A stretch of DNA of 64,000 nucleotides from Alligator mississippiensis (lineage: Eukaryota; Chordata; Crocodylia; Alligatoridae): contig NC_081829.1 in assembly GCF_030867095.1 (NCBI RefSeq), positions 51,705,036-51,769,035 of the forward strand. Direction: 5' to 3'. Shown piece after piece: positions 19,807-30,731 of this stretch. The notes under the pieces were generated by a model that had not been told where the DNA came from, made no database searches, and saw only the letters and a list, made by a program, of their open reading frames with translations. A program made the translations under genes and the position numbers. Every line of letters starts with the position of its first letter. Within the stretch, counting starts at the first letter, position 1.

Positions 19807-22746
19807 TCACCAGCTGGCAGAAAATATAATGATGTCATCAATGTATGCCGCCACGTATGCTGCGTGGGGTGCCAATAGGTTGTCCATCAACCTCTGGAAT
19901 GTCGCAGCTGCTCCGTTGAGGCTGAAGGGCATCCGCGTGAATTCGAATAGGCCCCATGGGGTCCCAAAGGCTGTTTTGGCACAATCCGTGGGCTGCATCG
20001 GGATCTGCCAATACCCCTTTGCCAAATCAAGCGTGGTTATATACTGTGCTTCCCCGATTCTCTCAATGAGGTGAGTGACATGTGGCATCGGAAAGGCATC
20101 AAACGTAGTCAGGGCATTGAGCTTCCTGTAGTCTATATATATGCGCAATGACCCATCTGGTTTGACGACGGGGACTATGGGGCTCCGCCATGGGCTGCGG
20201 GACGGTCGAATAATCCCTTGTTCTTTCATTCTCATGATCTCTTGCCGTATTTCCTGTTGCCACCGCTGCGGTATCGGCCTCCATCTCTCCCTCACCAGTG
20301 CTCCCTGAGGGGTCCTGATCTCATGTTCTACTCCCGTTACTCGCCCCGGGATCTCTTGGAACACTGCCCTAAATTCCTCTATCAAAGCTAGCAATTCTTG
20401 CTGTTGGTGATGGCTCAACTCCTTGCCCGTCTGTACTGACCCCTCCTTCCCGGGTCTCCCTAACTCGGGACACATCGGTCCCAGGTCCTCCTTTGCATAC
20501 TCGTCTAGGGCCAACCAGCCCTGGGGAGTTTTCCACTCCTTGAGCAGATTTACGTGATAAATCTGCCGCTCCCGGCGGTGACCTGGTTTGAGCAACTCAT
20601 AATCCACGGGCCCTACTTGTCTCACCACGGTAAATGGCCCCTGCCACATAGCCAGCTGTTTGCTGGAGGAGGTTGGCAGCGATACCAGAACTTTGTCCCC
20701 CGACTGGAAAGTCCGCATTTTCGTCTTCTGATTGTAACGCCTTTCCTGTATGCCTTGGGTGTCCCTCAGGTTTTGCCTGGCGATCCGTTGGGCCGTGGAG
20801 ATTCGGTCTTGTAGCTCCTCCCGGTACCTCTCCACCGATACCCCCAAGCCTATTGGCTTTTCCCACTCTTCCCTTATGATTTGTAGCAGTCCCCGAGGGC
20901 TATGGCCATACACCAACTGGAATGGGGAGTACTGGGTTGACTCTTGCGGCGCGTCCCTTATGGTAAACAGCAAGGGTGTCAAGATGGTATCCCACCTCCG
21001 CGGGTCTTCCTGGGCACACCGCCTGAGCATCCGCTTGATGGTCCCATTTAACCTTTCTACCAAACCGTTAGTTTGGGGATGATAGACCGAGGTCTTTAGC
21101 TGGGTGATGCCGAGGGTTTTACATAAAGCCTTCATTACCCCAGACATAAAGTTTGTTCCCTGGTCCGTGAGGATCTCCTGAGGGATGCCCACCCGTGCTA
21201 TCCACTTAAGAAGTTCTTCCGCTACTCGAGTGGCAGTTATGGACCTTAGGGGCACAGCGTCTGGGAAACGGGTGGCATAATCTACCATCACCAGGATATA
21301 TTGGTATCCGTTATGCGACCTGGGAAGGGGTCCTACTATATCCAGGGCGACCCGCGAGAACGGTGTCTCTACTATTGGCATGGGCTTCAGGGGTGGCCTT
21401 GGGGGCTTCCATTCCTGGGCCCTCTGACACTCTGGGCATGCGGCCCCCCACCTTTCCACATCCTCTTGGAGCCGAGGCCAAAAGAATTCTTGGGCCAGCC
21501 TCGCCCGGGTCTTGTTACGTCCCAGATGGCCACCCACGGATGAGTCATGGGCCAGTCTCCACACCACTTGGCGGAGTGAGGTTGGGACCACTAATTGTCT
21601 CCCCCGTATGGTACCCTCCTCACCCCGTTGGACCCGATATAATAGCCCCCCTGTTACCTCGAAGCCGGGCCGCCCCTGTGAGGGTCCTTCCCCGGGGTCG
21701 GCGTCCCACATCCGCTGTAGTTCCGGGTCCTCATGTTGTGCCCTGCGAAATTGGGCCGCGCTCACGAGCTGTTCCAGGTCGATGTCGCCTGTCATTGTCT
21801 CGTTGCAACGAGCTGGGCCCTCGCCGGCCCATCCGTCGCCCCTCTTTATCCGGCTCCTCGCCTCCTGCGTAGCCCTCACTCGTTCAAGGACTGTATAGAA
21901 TGGGCCCCATTCTCGGCCTATTATCATCTCACACGCCAGGGTCGGGGCAATTCCCACTCGGAGCTCTCCGCTAAACTCCATTACCCTCAGCGGGACATAG
22001 CAAGTCTGGAACCGCATCTCTCCCCCTAGTATGCAGGTCATCGTCAGGGGCCCCTCACTCTTCCGTTCCCTCTGCGGAGCGAGGTCTGCCCGGAGTAGGG
22101 AGTGGGAACACCCCGTGTCCAATGTGGCCTTAACCTTCCTGTCTCCAACCCATGCGGTTACTACGGGTCGGTTCCATCCCTCGTTCTGGGTTGCCGACCC
22201 GAAACTGCAATCCATGGGTTCCCCTCTCTCTGCCTCTTTGCCTCTATCCCGGGAGGGTGGATATCCTGTAGGGGTGCGACTCAGTTCGCTCAGGCCTTCC
22301 CCACATTCACGGGAGATGTGTCCGGTTTGCCCACAGCGGTAACACACCACCCCTTTCGGTGGCCCTCGTTTGGCGACCGTTCGCCTTTCCCCTTCACTTG
22401 TGGGTCCCTCTTTCGTGCCTCGGGGGCCTCGTCCATATCCCCGTTCCCTTTCCGAATTCGCAAAGGCCTCCGCCAAGCGAAGTGCCTCCTTGCTAGTTTG
22501 TGGCTGGTGTCTGCGTACCCACCTCTGGGCATCCTCTTCCAAATCCCGTAGGAATTGTTCTAACAGGATCTGGTCCATCACGCCCGCCCGGACAAACTTG
22601 CCGGGTGGCAACCATTTGTTAAGCGAGTCGCTTAACGCTTGCAACAACCCCCGGGGTCGCCTTGCCTCCTTTGACTTTCGGGCTCTAAAGGCCTGGTGAT
22701 GGCTTTCAGATGAAATCTTGAGCCTGTAGAGGATTGCCGCTTTCAC
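19807..22746 (-). CDS. fossil Gag-Pol open frame, 979 codons, integrase ahead of reverse transcriptase
   Basis: A single long frame. Residues 1-95 form a SCAN-like capsid segment (DQILLEQFLRDLEEDAQRWV). Residues 135-148 are a CCHC zinc knuckle (CYRCGQTGHISREC). The protease core DTGCS is at 210-214. The integrase zinc-binding histidines are H400 and H407 and the cysteines C437 and C440. The integrase core has D469, D528 and E564 with the expected 35-residue spacing, in ALDIVGPL, TDQGTNF and QTNGLVERLNG. A GPF/Y-like chromatin-binding tail lies at 700-740. Reverse transcriptase covers 785-979, including DYRKLN, TTLDLAKGYWQIP and YIDD at 968-971. The order protease, integrase, reverse transcriptase differs from ordinary Gypsy elements, where integrase is last. 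The first methionine is internal to Gag; more Gag lies upstream toward 23100. Confidence 0.92.
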   Translation of the reverse strand: MKAAILYRLKISSESHHQAFRARKSKEARRPRGLLQALSDSLNKWLPPGKFVRAGVMDQILLEQFLRDLEEDAQRWVRRHQPQTSKEALRLAEAFANSERERGYGRGPRGTKEGPTSEGERRTVAKRGPPKGVVCYRCGQTGHISRECGEGLSELSRTPTGYPPSRDRGKEAERGEPMDCSFGSATQNEGWNRPVVTAWVGDRKVKATLDTGCSHSLLRADLAPQRERKSEGPLTMTCILGGEMRFQTCYVPLRVMEFSGELRVGIAPTLACEMIIGREWGPFYTVLERVRATQEARSRIKRGDGWAGEGPARCNETMTGDIDLEQLVSAAQFRRAQHEDPELQRMWDADPGEGPSQGRPGFEVTGGLLYRVQRGEEGTIRGRQLVVPTSLRQVVWRLAHDSSVGGHLGRNKTRARLAQEFFWPRLQEDVERWGAACPECQRAQEWKPPRPPLKPMPIVETPFSRVALDIVGPLPRSHNGYQYILVMVDYATRFPDAVPLRSITATRVAEELLKWIARVGIPQEILTDQGTNFMSGVMKALCKTLGITQLKTSVYHPQTNGLVERLNGTIKRMLRRCAQEDPRRWDTILTPLLFTIRDAPQESTQYSPFQLVYGHSPRGLLQIIREEWEKPIGLGVSVERYREELQDRISTAQRIARQNLRDTQGIQERRYNQKTKMRTFQSGDKVLVSLPTSSSKQLAMWQGPFTVVRQVGPVDYELLKPGHRRERQIYHVNLLKEWKTPQGWLALDEYAKEDLGPMCPELGRPGKEGSVQTGKELSHHQQQELLALIEEFRAVFQEIPGRVTGVEHEIRTPQGALVRERWRPIPQRWQQEIRQEIMRMKEQGIIRPSRSPWRSPIVPVVKPDGSLRIYIDYRKLNALTTFDAFPMPHVTHLIERIGEAQYITTLDLAKGYWQIPMQPTDCAKTAFGTPWGLFEFTRMPFSLNGAAATFQRLMDNLLAPHAAYVAAYIDDIIIFSASW

Positions 22747-23118
22747 TGTCTCGTAATCACGAGCTTCTTCCCTCGATAGCGCTCGGTAGCCTGCTTGGGC
22801 CTAATCTATCACCAGCGCCCCCAGGTGGTGGCCCCACTGACCGCGGTCTAACCCTGTCTGGATGGCAGTCCTCTCGAATGCCTCGATATAAGCTTCTGGG
22901 TCATCTTCCCTAGTCATCCGGGGCATTTTAAATAAAGCAGCATTTCACTGTATCCACTCCTGCTGGTGTGCGCCCTGTTGTTGCTGTACTGCCAGCACCT
23001 GCCCTATGGCCTGGATAGCCTGCGTAAGCAGCTCCGTGGGCGCGAGGACTGGCTGCTGCATCGCTATCGGGTCCCGGGTCGGGACACTGTCCCTTTACCA
23101 CCGTCCGAGAATGATGTC
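22747..23118 (-). other. N-terminal Gag region of the Gmr1-type element
   Basis: Lies between the primer site and the long frame. Conceptual reading on the minus strand shows Gag-like segments such as KMPRMTREDDPEAYIEAFER, which also occurs in the old element near 30480-30540 (PKMTWDDDPEAYIKTFE). Similarity between the two copies supports real Gag coding. Confidence 0.75.
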
Positions 23119-23137
23119 GTTCCCGGCCAATGTACCA
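23119..23137 (-). other. primer-binding site, tRNA-Gly(GCC) type
   Basis: The plus strand reads GTTCCCGGCCAATGTACCA, one base from the 5' LTR. It matches the tRNA-Gly(GCC) 3' end plus CCA at all but one or two positions, from memory of that tRNA. The older relative has the same site at 30712-30730. Confidence 0.8.
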
Positions 23138-23138
23138 C

Positions 23139-24055
23139 TGTGGAGCCTGCGCCTCACTCCGCCTGGCCTATCGGGGTGTGGCCCCTCCCCTCAACTCGCC
23201 TGCCACGACTCGGATGTACTCGATTACGTTCAGAGGGGTCTCCCGGGGAGATCTTTATCCTGGGTGGGACCTCCCGATAGACGGTGTTACTCACTGTTAC
23301 CGGATGCAGTGATCCACGGGGCTCCGCCTCCCCTACACCCCGTCCACACGCCAACCGCTGGGCGATGTTGTCCAGATGTTGCCAGGCCCAGTATGATGGC
23401 CCCTGACCGGTTCCCCGGTTCCGGTCGTCCTCCCTCCTGCTGAGAGGGGTTTCTCCTTCCTCCTTCCTTAAAGATAATACTCCTCCGAACCAGGGGGAGC
23501 TGGTGGGTGCTTCCCCTGGTGCCAGCCCCCTCCCGGGGCCTCCGCTGTCTCCCCTCTCCTCCCGTCTGCAGGGCGCTCCCCTGCCTCCTGTGCGTTTGCC
23601 GCTTCAGGACGCTGAGAGAGTGCCTCGGCATGCACTCTCTGGCTGCCTCTCGCTTGGCTGCTGGCGGCAGGCTTCCAGCTCCTGCCTACACTGCCTGTTT
23701 GAGACCCGCAGGCTGGGTCCTTGCTGCCCCATGCGAGAGCCTGCGGCACGGGCAGCACACCCGTACTCTCTCTCCCTGGCTCCCGCGCCTTCCCTGTTCT
23801 GCCGGCGTTCTTAAATCCTCCCGCCGCGGCCGCTCCGGCCGCTGGGATTGGCCCAGCTGTTCGCCGCGCGGGGAACAGCTGTTGCCAGAGCCGGCGTAAT
23901 GGCGGCTCGCGCGGCTGCGGCCGCGGATGTGGCTCTTCCTCCCGCTGCCCCTCTGAGAGTGCATATGCCCTTCTGGGGGCTTGCTCTCGGGGTCTGGGGT
24001 CTGTGGGTCCCCTTTGCTCCCCCTCGCTCGCCTGTGGGGGCGCTTCGCCGCCACA
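23139..24055 (-). repeat. 5' LTR of Gmr1-type element
   Basis: 917 bp; partner of 18013-18929. Confidence 0.95.
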
Positions 24056-24063
24056 CACACACA

Positions 24064-24107
<44 letters not shown>
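24051..24107. repeat. CA microsatellite
   Basis: A (CA)n tract with one AAC interruption directly against the 5' LTR; the other half is at 17999-18012. The open frames that cover it are artefacts of the repeat. Confidence 0.95.
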
Positions 24108-24109
<2 letters not shown>

Positions 24110-24113
24110 TTAA

Positions 24114-25404
24114 TGTGACATGCCTCACCTGGCCGGGTTGATCATCATGGACAGGCTGACACCCTCATATGCCAGGATTCAGTTAATCAGAGCAACAATA
24201 AACTGAAGTCAGACACAAGCACACAGGTGAACAGAATCCCTCTGAAACTGGCTGGGTGTCCAGCTGACACCCTCATGGGCCAGCATTCAGTTCATAAGGG
24301 CACGTCTGAGTCAAACTGGGTCAATCAGCCTGTACAAGCTGATCCCCTTATGTGTTTCAAACTCAGCACATCCCAATCTTTGGCCTCTTGATGAGCAGAC
24401 CCCACAGTATTTTGGGGATGCACAGGGATCTTTAGCTTACGTAAAAGAAGTGTTACTGCAGAGCACAAGAGGAAGGAGAAGCAGAGAAGTAAAATTGTAC
24501 CCAGTTACTACCAGTTTGACTATAAAAGTTATTTATTGCTAAGCATATGAAATATATAATGGTACTAATAGTAATAGACATGCAAAGGAAAAACAAACAC
24601 AAACAATTACAATACTACCCTGGTTGCACTAAGTATTTGGGGGAACTTAGTTCAAGCTTAACTAGTACAGTTCAGGTTCAGAAATGTATGACTAGAGAGA
24701 AAAGAGAGAGAGAGTGCTGGGATCTCACCAGTCCAAGGTACATGGGTTGCAAAGCTGACAGGTAAAGTTCATAGCACAATCCTTGAAGGGAGACAATATG
24801 TTTCTTCCAGCCTCTCAAGAAGAACAGTGGATGGTATCAGCAAAACTTTTTTTTCTTCTTGAAACACACACACTGCTGTTTTTTTACAGATTTTTATCCC
24901 CTCAGTTCAGCTTTTTCAAAGCATTCTGAATAGTGTAAATCATTGTCTTTTCTATTGACCAGAGGTTATCTGGTTTGGACGATCTCAAGAAACTGATTGA
25001 TAATTAGGAAACACATAAGGTTAGGGAGTACCCAGACACTTGGAAGCCAGCTTGAAATTCCTATGGATAGCAAATATACTGATGGGATATCTCATGTTTT
25101 CTTCAGAAACAATAGATAGCTTACAGCATCAGGGTTTTGGATTTTTACTTGTTGTGAAAAAGCCTCAGTTTACCATGACTTTTCCAGATTTTACTATAGT
25201 CTTTTAACAGACTTAAGGCAATTATTGGAGGGTTTATAACCTTTGGGCAGGAGGACTTCCACTAGTCATCCCGGGAAAAGTATGACAACACTTGTGGTCA
25301 GAGCTCCAATGGGCTGGACACTGTGATGAACCTCTTTACCATTGTTCAAATGTTGCCCATACCTCCTCTGACTCGGTCTCTTTGCCTCAGCATTCCCTAA
25401 CCCA
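24114..25404 (-). mobile_element. probable solo LTR of another retroviral family
   Basis: On the minus strand the tract ends AGGCATGTCACA at 24114 and contains a TATA-like GGATAAAAATC, an AATAAATAAC poly(A)-signal-like site near 24530 and an internal direct duplication of about 108 bp (GCTGACACCCTCAT at 24154 and 24263). Layout and wording match LTRs of sauropsid endogenous retroviruses as I remember them. The far edge is uncertain: TGGGTTAGGGAATG at 25404 is the best candidate start, 25290 an alternative. No matching target duplication was found, so boundaries and class are tentative. Confidence 0.5.
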
Positions 25405-25856
25405 GAAACTGAGCTTTAGTCAATCAAGTTGAAATAGGCATCCCATAGTGGGACCGGGGAATGTACAGCCCGAGATGCATATTAAACTTAGCGGTGTGTG
25501 TGTGTGTGTTGGGGGGGGGGGGGAGTCTTTTGTAAATCCAGATTAGAACTGGTCTGATAAATGCTGAGCTGGGTGTGTGTAAATGTGGGTTGATTAGCAT
25601 TTGGAGCACAGATTCCCTATTATGCAGTGCTACCCTGCTTCTCTGATCCTAGAATTCACTGCAGTTTTTGCTTCAGGCTTTCTGTTCTCCATCTCTCATG
25701 TAAATGAATGGTCATCTGGTTCCATCTTGGATGCAAATGAGACCTACGGCAGTTGTTTTACTCTTGTCACCCTTATCTGGAGGGTTTTAGGTGGGTCTCC
25801 CACTGCATCTTAATCAGTTTCATTTAGGTGGGGTGGGGGAATTCTCTGTGAGTCAG
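25405..25856. other. non-coding flank with GT and G runs
   Basis: Contains (GT)n followed by a 13-base G run at about 25495-25523. No gene is seen. Confidence 0.6.
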
Positions 25857-26540
25857 CCTCTGTCCTGTGCCACAGGTCCCCAGGAACACACAGCTGAGAG
25901 GTAACAGTGTTCCTCTGTGCTCTGCCTACCCTAGATCACATCCACTCACCAACCGCTTGCGTATTCAAGTCTTCACCCTGACAGGATGTTGACCCCTTGA
26001 CTGTGGGTCCAGGGTTGGCTTTAATAATGTGACCCACCACCCAGATGCTGATCAAACCTGGAGCTTCAGCCCCTGTCCTCAGGGTTCTGAGCCACAGGTG
26101 TCAGGAATCCTCCCCGAGAGGAATGCCAACTGGATACTTTAATGCTGAGGGGCTGGGAACTGCCCATCCCCAACCTGGTGCCAGCCACTTCTCCCACTCA
26201 TGTGCCACAGTGCAGTGCCTCCAGAGCTGCTCAGCCAGCACATGAAGACTCTGTCTGGCCAGTGCACTCCTGCTGGTTTCTTTCCCCATGCCAGCATCTG
26301 GTGGATTTTTTTTTAATTCCCTGCGGTGACAGCTCCATCTGATGTAATCAGATGGCCACTGCCCCATCTGATAAGCAGCCGCTTGAAGAGCTGGCAAAAT
26401 GCTGGCTCATGCAACTCTCACTCTGCCCCAGCCTGCTCAGGGGTGTTTCCTGGGATGTGGGTGGCTCTACTCTCCCTTTTGGGAATTCCAGGGTTTTCCC
26501 CTGGCATTTCCAACCCCTTTGGGAGTTTCTTGCTGGCGCA
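25857..26540 (-). repeat. 3' LTR of the old Gmr1-type element
   Basis: Collinear with 30900-31527 (shared AGATGCTGATCAAACCTGGA and ATACTTTAATGCTGAGGGG). Similarity fades left of about 25930, so the edge is approximate. Confidence 0.8.
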
Positions 26541-29500
26541 GACCTCCCCCCTTAAGCTGCTTTGTGGCATCTTGGCATCTTGCCATGTATCCCAAGTAGT
26601 CTGATGTTGCTTCTGGTGTGCTTGCCACACCTGCTTGGCTGGCTCATCCTGACTGATATACCTGGAGAGGAAATCCACCACAAGATTGTCTTTGCCAGGG
26701 GTATGTACCACTGTGAATTTAGAAGGTTGCAGGGCCAGCACACAGAAGGTTATACATGTGTTCTCTGTATGGGTTTTGGTTAGCCACTGAAGCGGGGCAT
26801 GATCTTTGACCACTAAGAACTCCTAGCCCATCAGGTAGTATTTAAAATACTCTATCACCCAGCATATGGCTAGGCACTCCTTTTCTATTGTAGCATACCT
26901 GCCTTCTGCTGAGTTAAGTTTACAGCTCGCAAATGCAACTGGGTGCTCATCTTCCACCTATTGTTTTAGCAGGACAGCCCCAAGGCACTGCTGGATTCAT
27001 CTGTGTTTAAGATAAAAGGGGCAAAGAAGTCTGGGGTATGTACTACCACATCCTGACACATAGCTTCCTTTCAACTCTCAAAGCTTCTTGTCATCTCATC
27101 AGTCCATCGTGGGGGTCTTTGAAGCCCTTCCTCTGAGGGCATCAGTAAGGGGTGTGGCAAGCTCCACAAAGTGTGATATAAACTTTTGGTAGTAGTTAAT
27201 GAGCCCTAAGAAGGACCAAAGTTGATGATGGTTGAGTGGCTCCTGAAAGCGGCCACCTCCACTTTGTCTTTGAGGGGTTGGATCATTCTCCAGCACACAC
27301 TAAATCCCAAATACTTGGTCTCCTGTCAAGCCAGTTTACATTTCTTGGTATTCGCCATCATTCCAACTGCTTTGAGTTCCCCCAGGATGGCCCTCAGGGC
27401 ACAAAGATGCCATGGCCAGTCAGTGGTAAACATGATAGTGTTGCCAATATAAGCGGCAGCATAGGCCATGTGAGGAGGCAGCAGGGAGTCCATAAGTCTC
27501 TGGGAAGTGGTTGTGGCTCCATTAAGCCTGAAAGGTATTCACAAGAACTCAAATAGGTGCCAGGGTGTTCCGAAGGCTGTTTTGGCATAATTTATGGGTC
27601 TCATTGGAATTTTCCAATACCCTTTGGCAAGGTCGATGGTAGATATATAACTTGCTTCCCCTATATTCTCCACAAGCTGGGCAATATGGGACATGGGGAA
27701 AGAGTCAAAGGTCATCAGTGCATTTAACTTCCAGTAGTCTATGCACAGGTGGGGTGACCTGCTGGGTTTGGTGATTGGTACTATTGGCCTGCATCAGAGG
27801 CTGCGTGAAGGATGGATGATCCCTTGTCTCTGCATCTTCTCTGTTTCCTGCTGTACCTCTTATAGTCGATGAGGTATAGGCCTCCATCTCTCCCTGACTA
27901 GAACACCAAGTGTAGTTCTAATATCATGTTCTACTCCTTAGGCCCATCCGGGGGTCTCTTGGAACACATCCCAGAAGGCTTTTACCATCTCAGTCAATTC
28001 CTGTCATTGCTTGGCATCCAAGTCTTCCCCAAACTGGACTTGCACCTCAGAAGTGATGCTAGTCCCCAATTCCAAGCAAGGTGGTCCTAACCCTTCCTCC
28101 TCCTCCTTGTATTATGCCATCCTGTATTATGCCATCCAGGCCTACAGTGCTTTCCACTTTTTATGAAGGTTAATATGGTAGATTTGGTGTTCCCGTTGGT
28201 GTCCAGGTTTAAATACCTCATAGTTTGCCGGTCCTACTTGCCTGATCACCATAAAGGGGCCTTGCCATATGGTGAGCTGCTTACTCACTGAAGCTGGAAG
28301 CAAGCTAGTACCTTATCTACACATTGGAAATTCCTGGGCATTGTTCTCTGATCATACTGGGTCTTTTGTCTCTCTTGAGCCATCTAGAGTTTCTGAACAG
28401 GCAATCCACTGTGCCTTGCTTATTTGCTTTTGCCATTTACACCAATACCTCTCCACCATAGTCCGTGGCCTCACTGGCTTCTCCCACTCTTCTCTGACAA
28501 TCTGTAGCAGGCCCCTTGGTTTGTGCCCATATACCAGGTGGAAGGGCAAGAACTGAGTAGACTCTTGGGGAGCATCACGTAGGCAAATAATAATGGAGTC
28601 AATACCATGACCCATCTGCATGGGTCCTCCTGGGCACACCTCCTGAGCATCCTCTTGATGGTTCCATTGAGTCTCCCGACTAACCCATTAGTCTGGGGGT
28701 GGTATATGGACATCTTCAGATGATTGATACCCAGGGTGTTACACAGCACTTTAATTATTCCCAACATAAAATTAGTCCCCTGGTCAGTGAGTATCTTGTG
28801 GGAAATCCCCATGTGTGTGATCCACTTGAACAGCTCTTCAGCCACTCAGGTAGCTGTAATTGAACTGAGCAGGACTGCTTCCAGGAAATGTATTGCATAG
28901 TTGATGAGGACTAATACATATTAGTATCCTCCTGGAAACTTTCGCAAGGGACCCACAAAATCCAGCGCTACTTGGGAGAAGGATGTCTCAATCACCAACA
29001 TAGGCTGTAGGGGGGCCTTCTGAGGTCTCCACTCCTGGGCTTTCTGGCACTCAGGACACGGTGCATGCCACTTTTCCACATTGTCTTGCAGCTGGGGCCA
29101 AAAGAAATTATGAACCAGTCTTGTTGCACCCGAGATGGCCACCCAGCAGGGTGTCATATGCCAGCCACTATATTTGTTGGTGGAACAGGGTCAGGACCAC
29201 CAGCTAATGTCTCTCAGCATCACCCCTTGACCCCTCTGGACCTGATACAGCAGACACACCATTACCTCATAATAGGAGGATCTCCTAGATGTCCCATCTC
29301 CTGGGTCCTCGGTGAGCAATCATTGCAGGTCTGGATCTTCCTGCTGGGCTTGATGGAACTGAGCTGCACTGGCCACTTGATCCATGTCTATCTGGGCCTC
29401 AACATGTTAATCATGCTGGGAGTACATTTCCCCTGCCCAACCCTCACCTCTCCGTAGCCTCTTCCTTTTTTCCTCTCTTGCTCTTACTCACTCTAATACC

Positions 29501-30711
29501 ATGTCAATTGGGCCCCATTAATGGCCTAGGATCATTTCACCAGCCAATGCTGGGGAAACCCTGACCCTCAGCTTGCCTTGAAATTCCATTATCCTCAATG
29601 GGAGGTAGCAACTCTGAAAGCACATTTCACCCCTCAAGATACCGGTCATAACCAGGGGTCCATCTTCCCTCACACCAGGCTTTCAGAGCCAGGTCTGTGT
29701 GGAGCAATGATTGTGAACATCCAGTGTCTAGGGTCACTCATACCACCCAGTTACCAATTCAAGCCATCATTATTGTTCTTTCCCAGCCTCCCTCCTGCAG
29801 GGTTGTGCTGAAACTGAAATCTATGGGCTCATCCCATTCAGCTTCCCTAGACTTCTGTCTAGGAATTGGTGCAGGCACTAACCCATGACCTAGCTTGCAC
29901 AAGCCCAGCCCTCACTCCTAGCAATATGGCCAGTCCAGCCACAATGATAACAGATAAGACCTCTCACTTCCCCCTTTTGGGGCCCTATCTTTGTTTCCTC
30001 TTCTCGGACGAGGCTCCCTGTCAGGTCACAGAAGCCTCAATCATGACCATGCTCATTCTCTGAGATGGAGAAAACCTCAGCCAGGCAGAGGGCCTCTTCG
30101 CTGCTCCATGGCCGGTGTCTCCGTAACCATATCTGAGTATCTTCCTCAAGGTCCCAAAGGAACTGTTCCAAAAGGACCTGGTCTATGATCCTGTCTCAAT
30201 CAAACTGGTTTACAGGGAGGCACTTATTCAATGTGTCTCACAGGTATTGGAGTAAGCTGTGAGGCCTCTTGACATATTTTGCCTTCCATGCTCAGAAGTC
30301 CTGTCTATAGCTTTTGGGTGAGATTTTGAGCCTGTACTGGATACCTGCCTTCACTGTGTCATAATTATGGACCTCTTCCCTTGACAGCACCTGATATGCT
30401 GTCTGGGCCTTGTCTACTACTAGAGCACCCAACTGATGATCCCACTGTCCAGCCGGTCTGTATGGCCGTTGACTCAAATGTCTTAATGTAGGCTTCAGGA
30501 TCATCATCCCATGTCATCTTAGGCATCTTGGATAGGGCTGCATTCCACTGCATCCATTCTTTCTGGTGGGCAGCCTGCAGCTGCTTTATCTCTAGTACTT
30601 CACTGATCACCTGGATGGCCTGGGTCAGGAGTTTGGCTTAGGTTGCAGCTGGAGGCTGCATAGTTAACTCTACCTGGGTTGGGATCACTGATCCACTATG
30701 GCTGGAGCAGT

Positions 30712-30730
30712 GTTCCCGCCCAATGCACCA
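30712..30730 (-). other. primer-binding site, tRNA-Gly type
   Basis: Plus strand GTTCCCGCCCAATGCACCA, one base before the 5' LTR, the same type as in the younger element. Confidence 0.75.
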
Positions 30731-30731
30731 C

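Larger units (their letters stand above)
18013..24055 (-). mobile_element. Gmr1-type Ty3/Gypsy LTR retrotransposon, nearly whole
   Basis: A 6043-bp element read on the minus strand. It has a 5' LTR (23139-24055), a tRNA-Gly-type primer site (23119-23137), Gag, one long Gag-Pol frame (19807-22746), the end of reverse transcriptase with RNase H (about 19075-19760), a polypurine tract (18930-18942) and a 3' LTR (18013-18929). Both LTRs are 917 bp, TG to CA, and differ at about 19 sites by hand count (2%), so the insertion is fairly recent for a slowly evolving lineage, perhaps of the order of 10-25 million years. Integrase lies before reverse transcriptase, the hallmark of the Gmr1 clade. It sits within a CA microsatellite, so the target duplication cannot be resolved. 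It looks almost whole with only a few breaks and has no env-like frame. Confidence 0.93.

Noticed and set aside
20099-22699. Plus-strand frames of 60-170 codons across the Gmr1 pol region
   Set aside because: Shadows of the minus-strand Gag-Pol frame.
23119-23137. Possible tRNA-Gly gene
   Set aside because: Only a primer-binding-site match beside the LTR; no cloverleaf.
23468-24141. Frames of 97-212 codons including a CVCVCV stretch
   Set aside because: They translate the CA microsatellite and the GC-rich Gmr1 LTR; they are by-products of non-coding sequence.
17638-26540. Idea that 17638-17822 and 25857-26540 are halves of one LTR split by the young Gmr1 insertion
   Set aside because: Similarity at 25860-25930 already covers part of what 17638-17822 would supply, and a separate LTR lies between them, so a distinct fragment is simpler.
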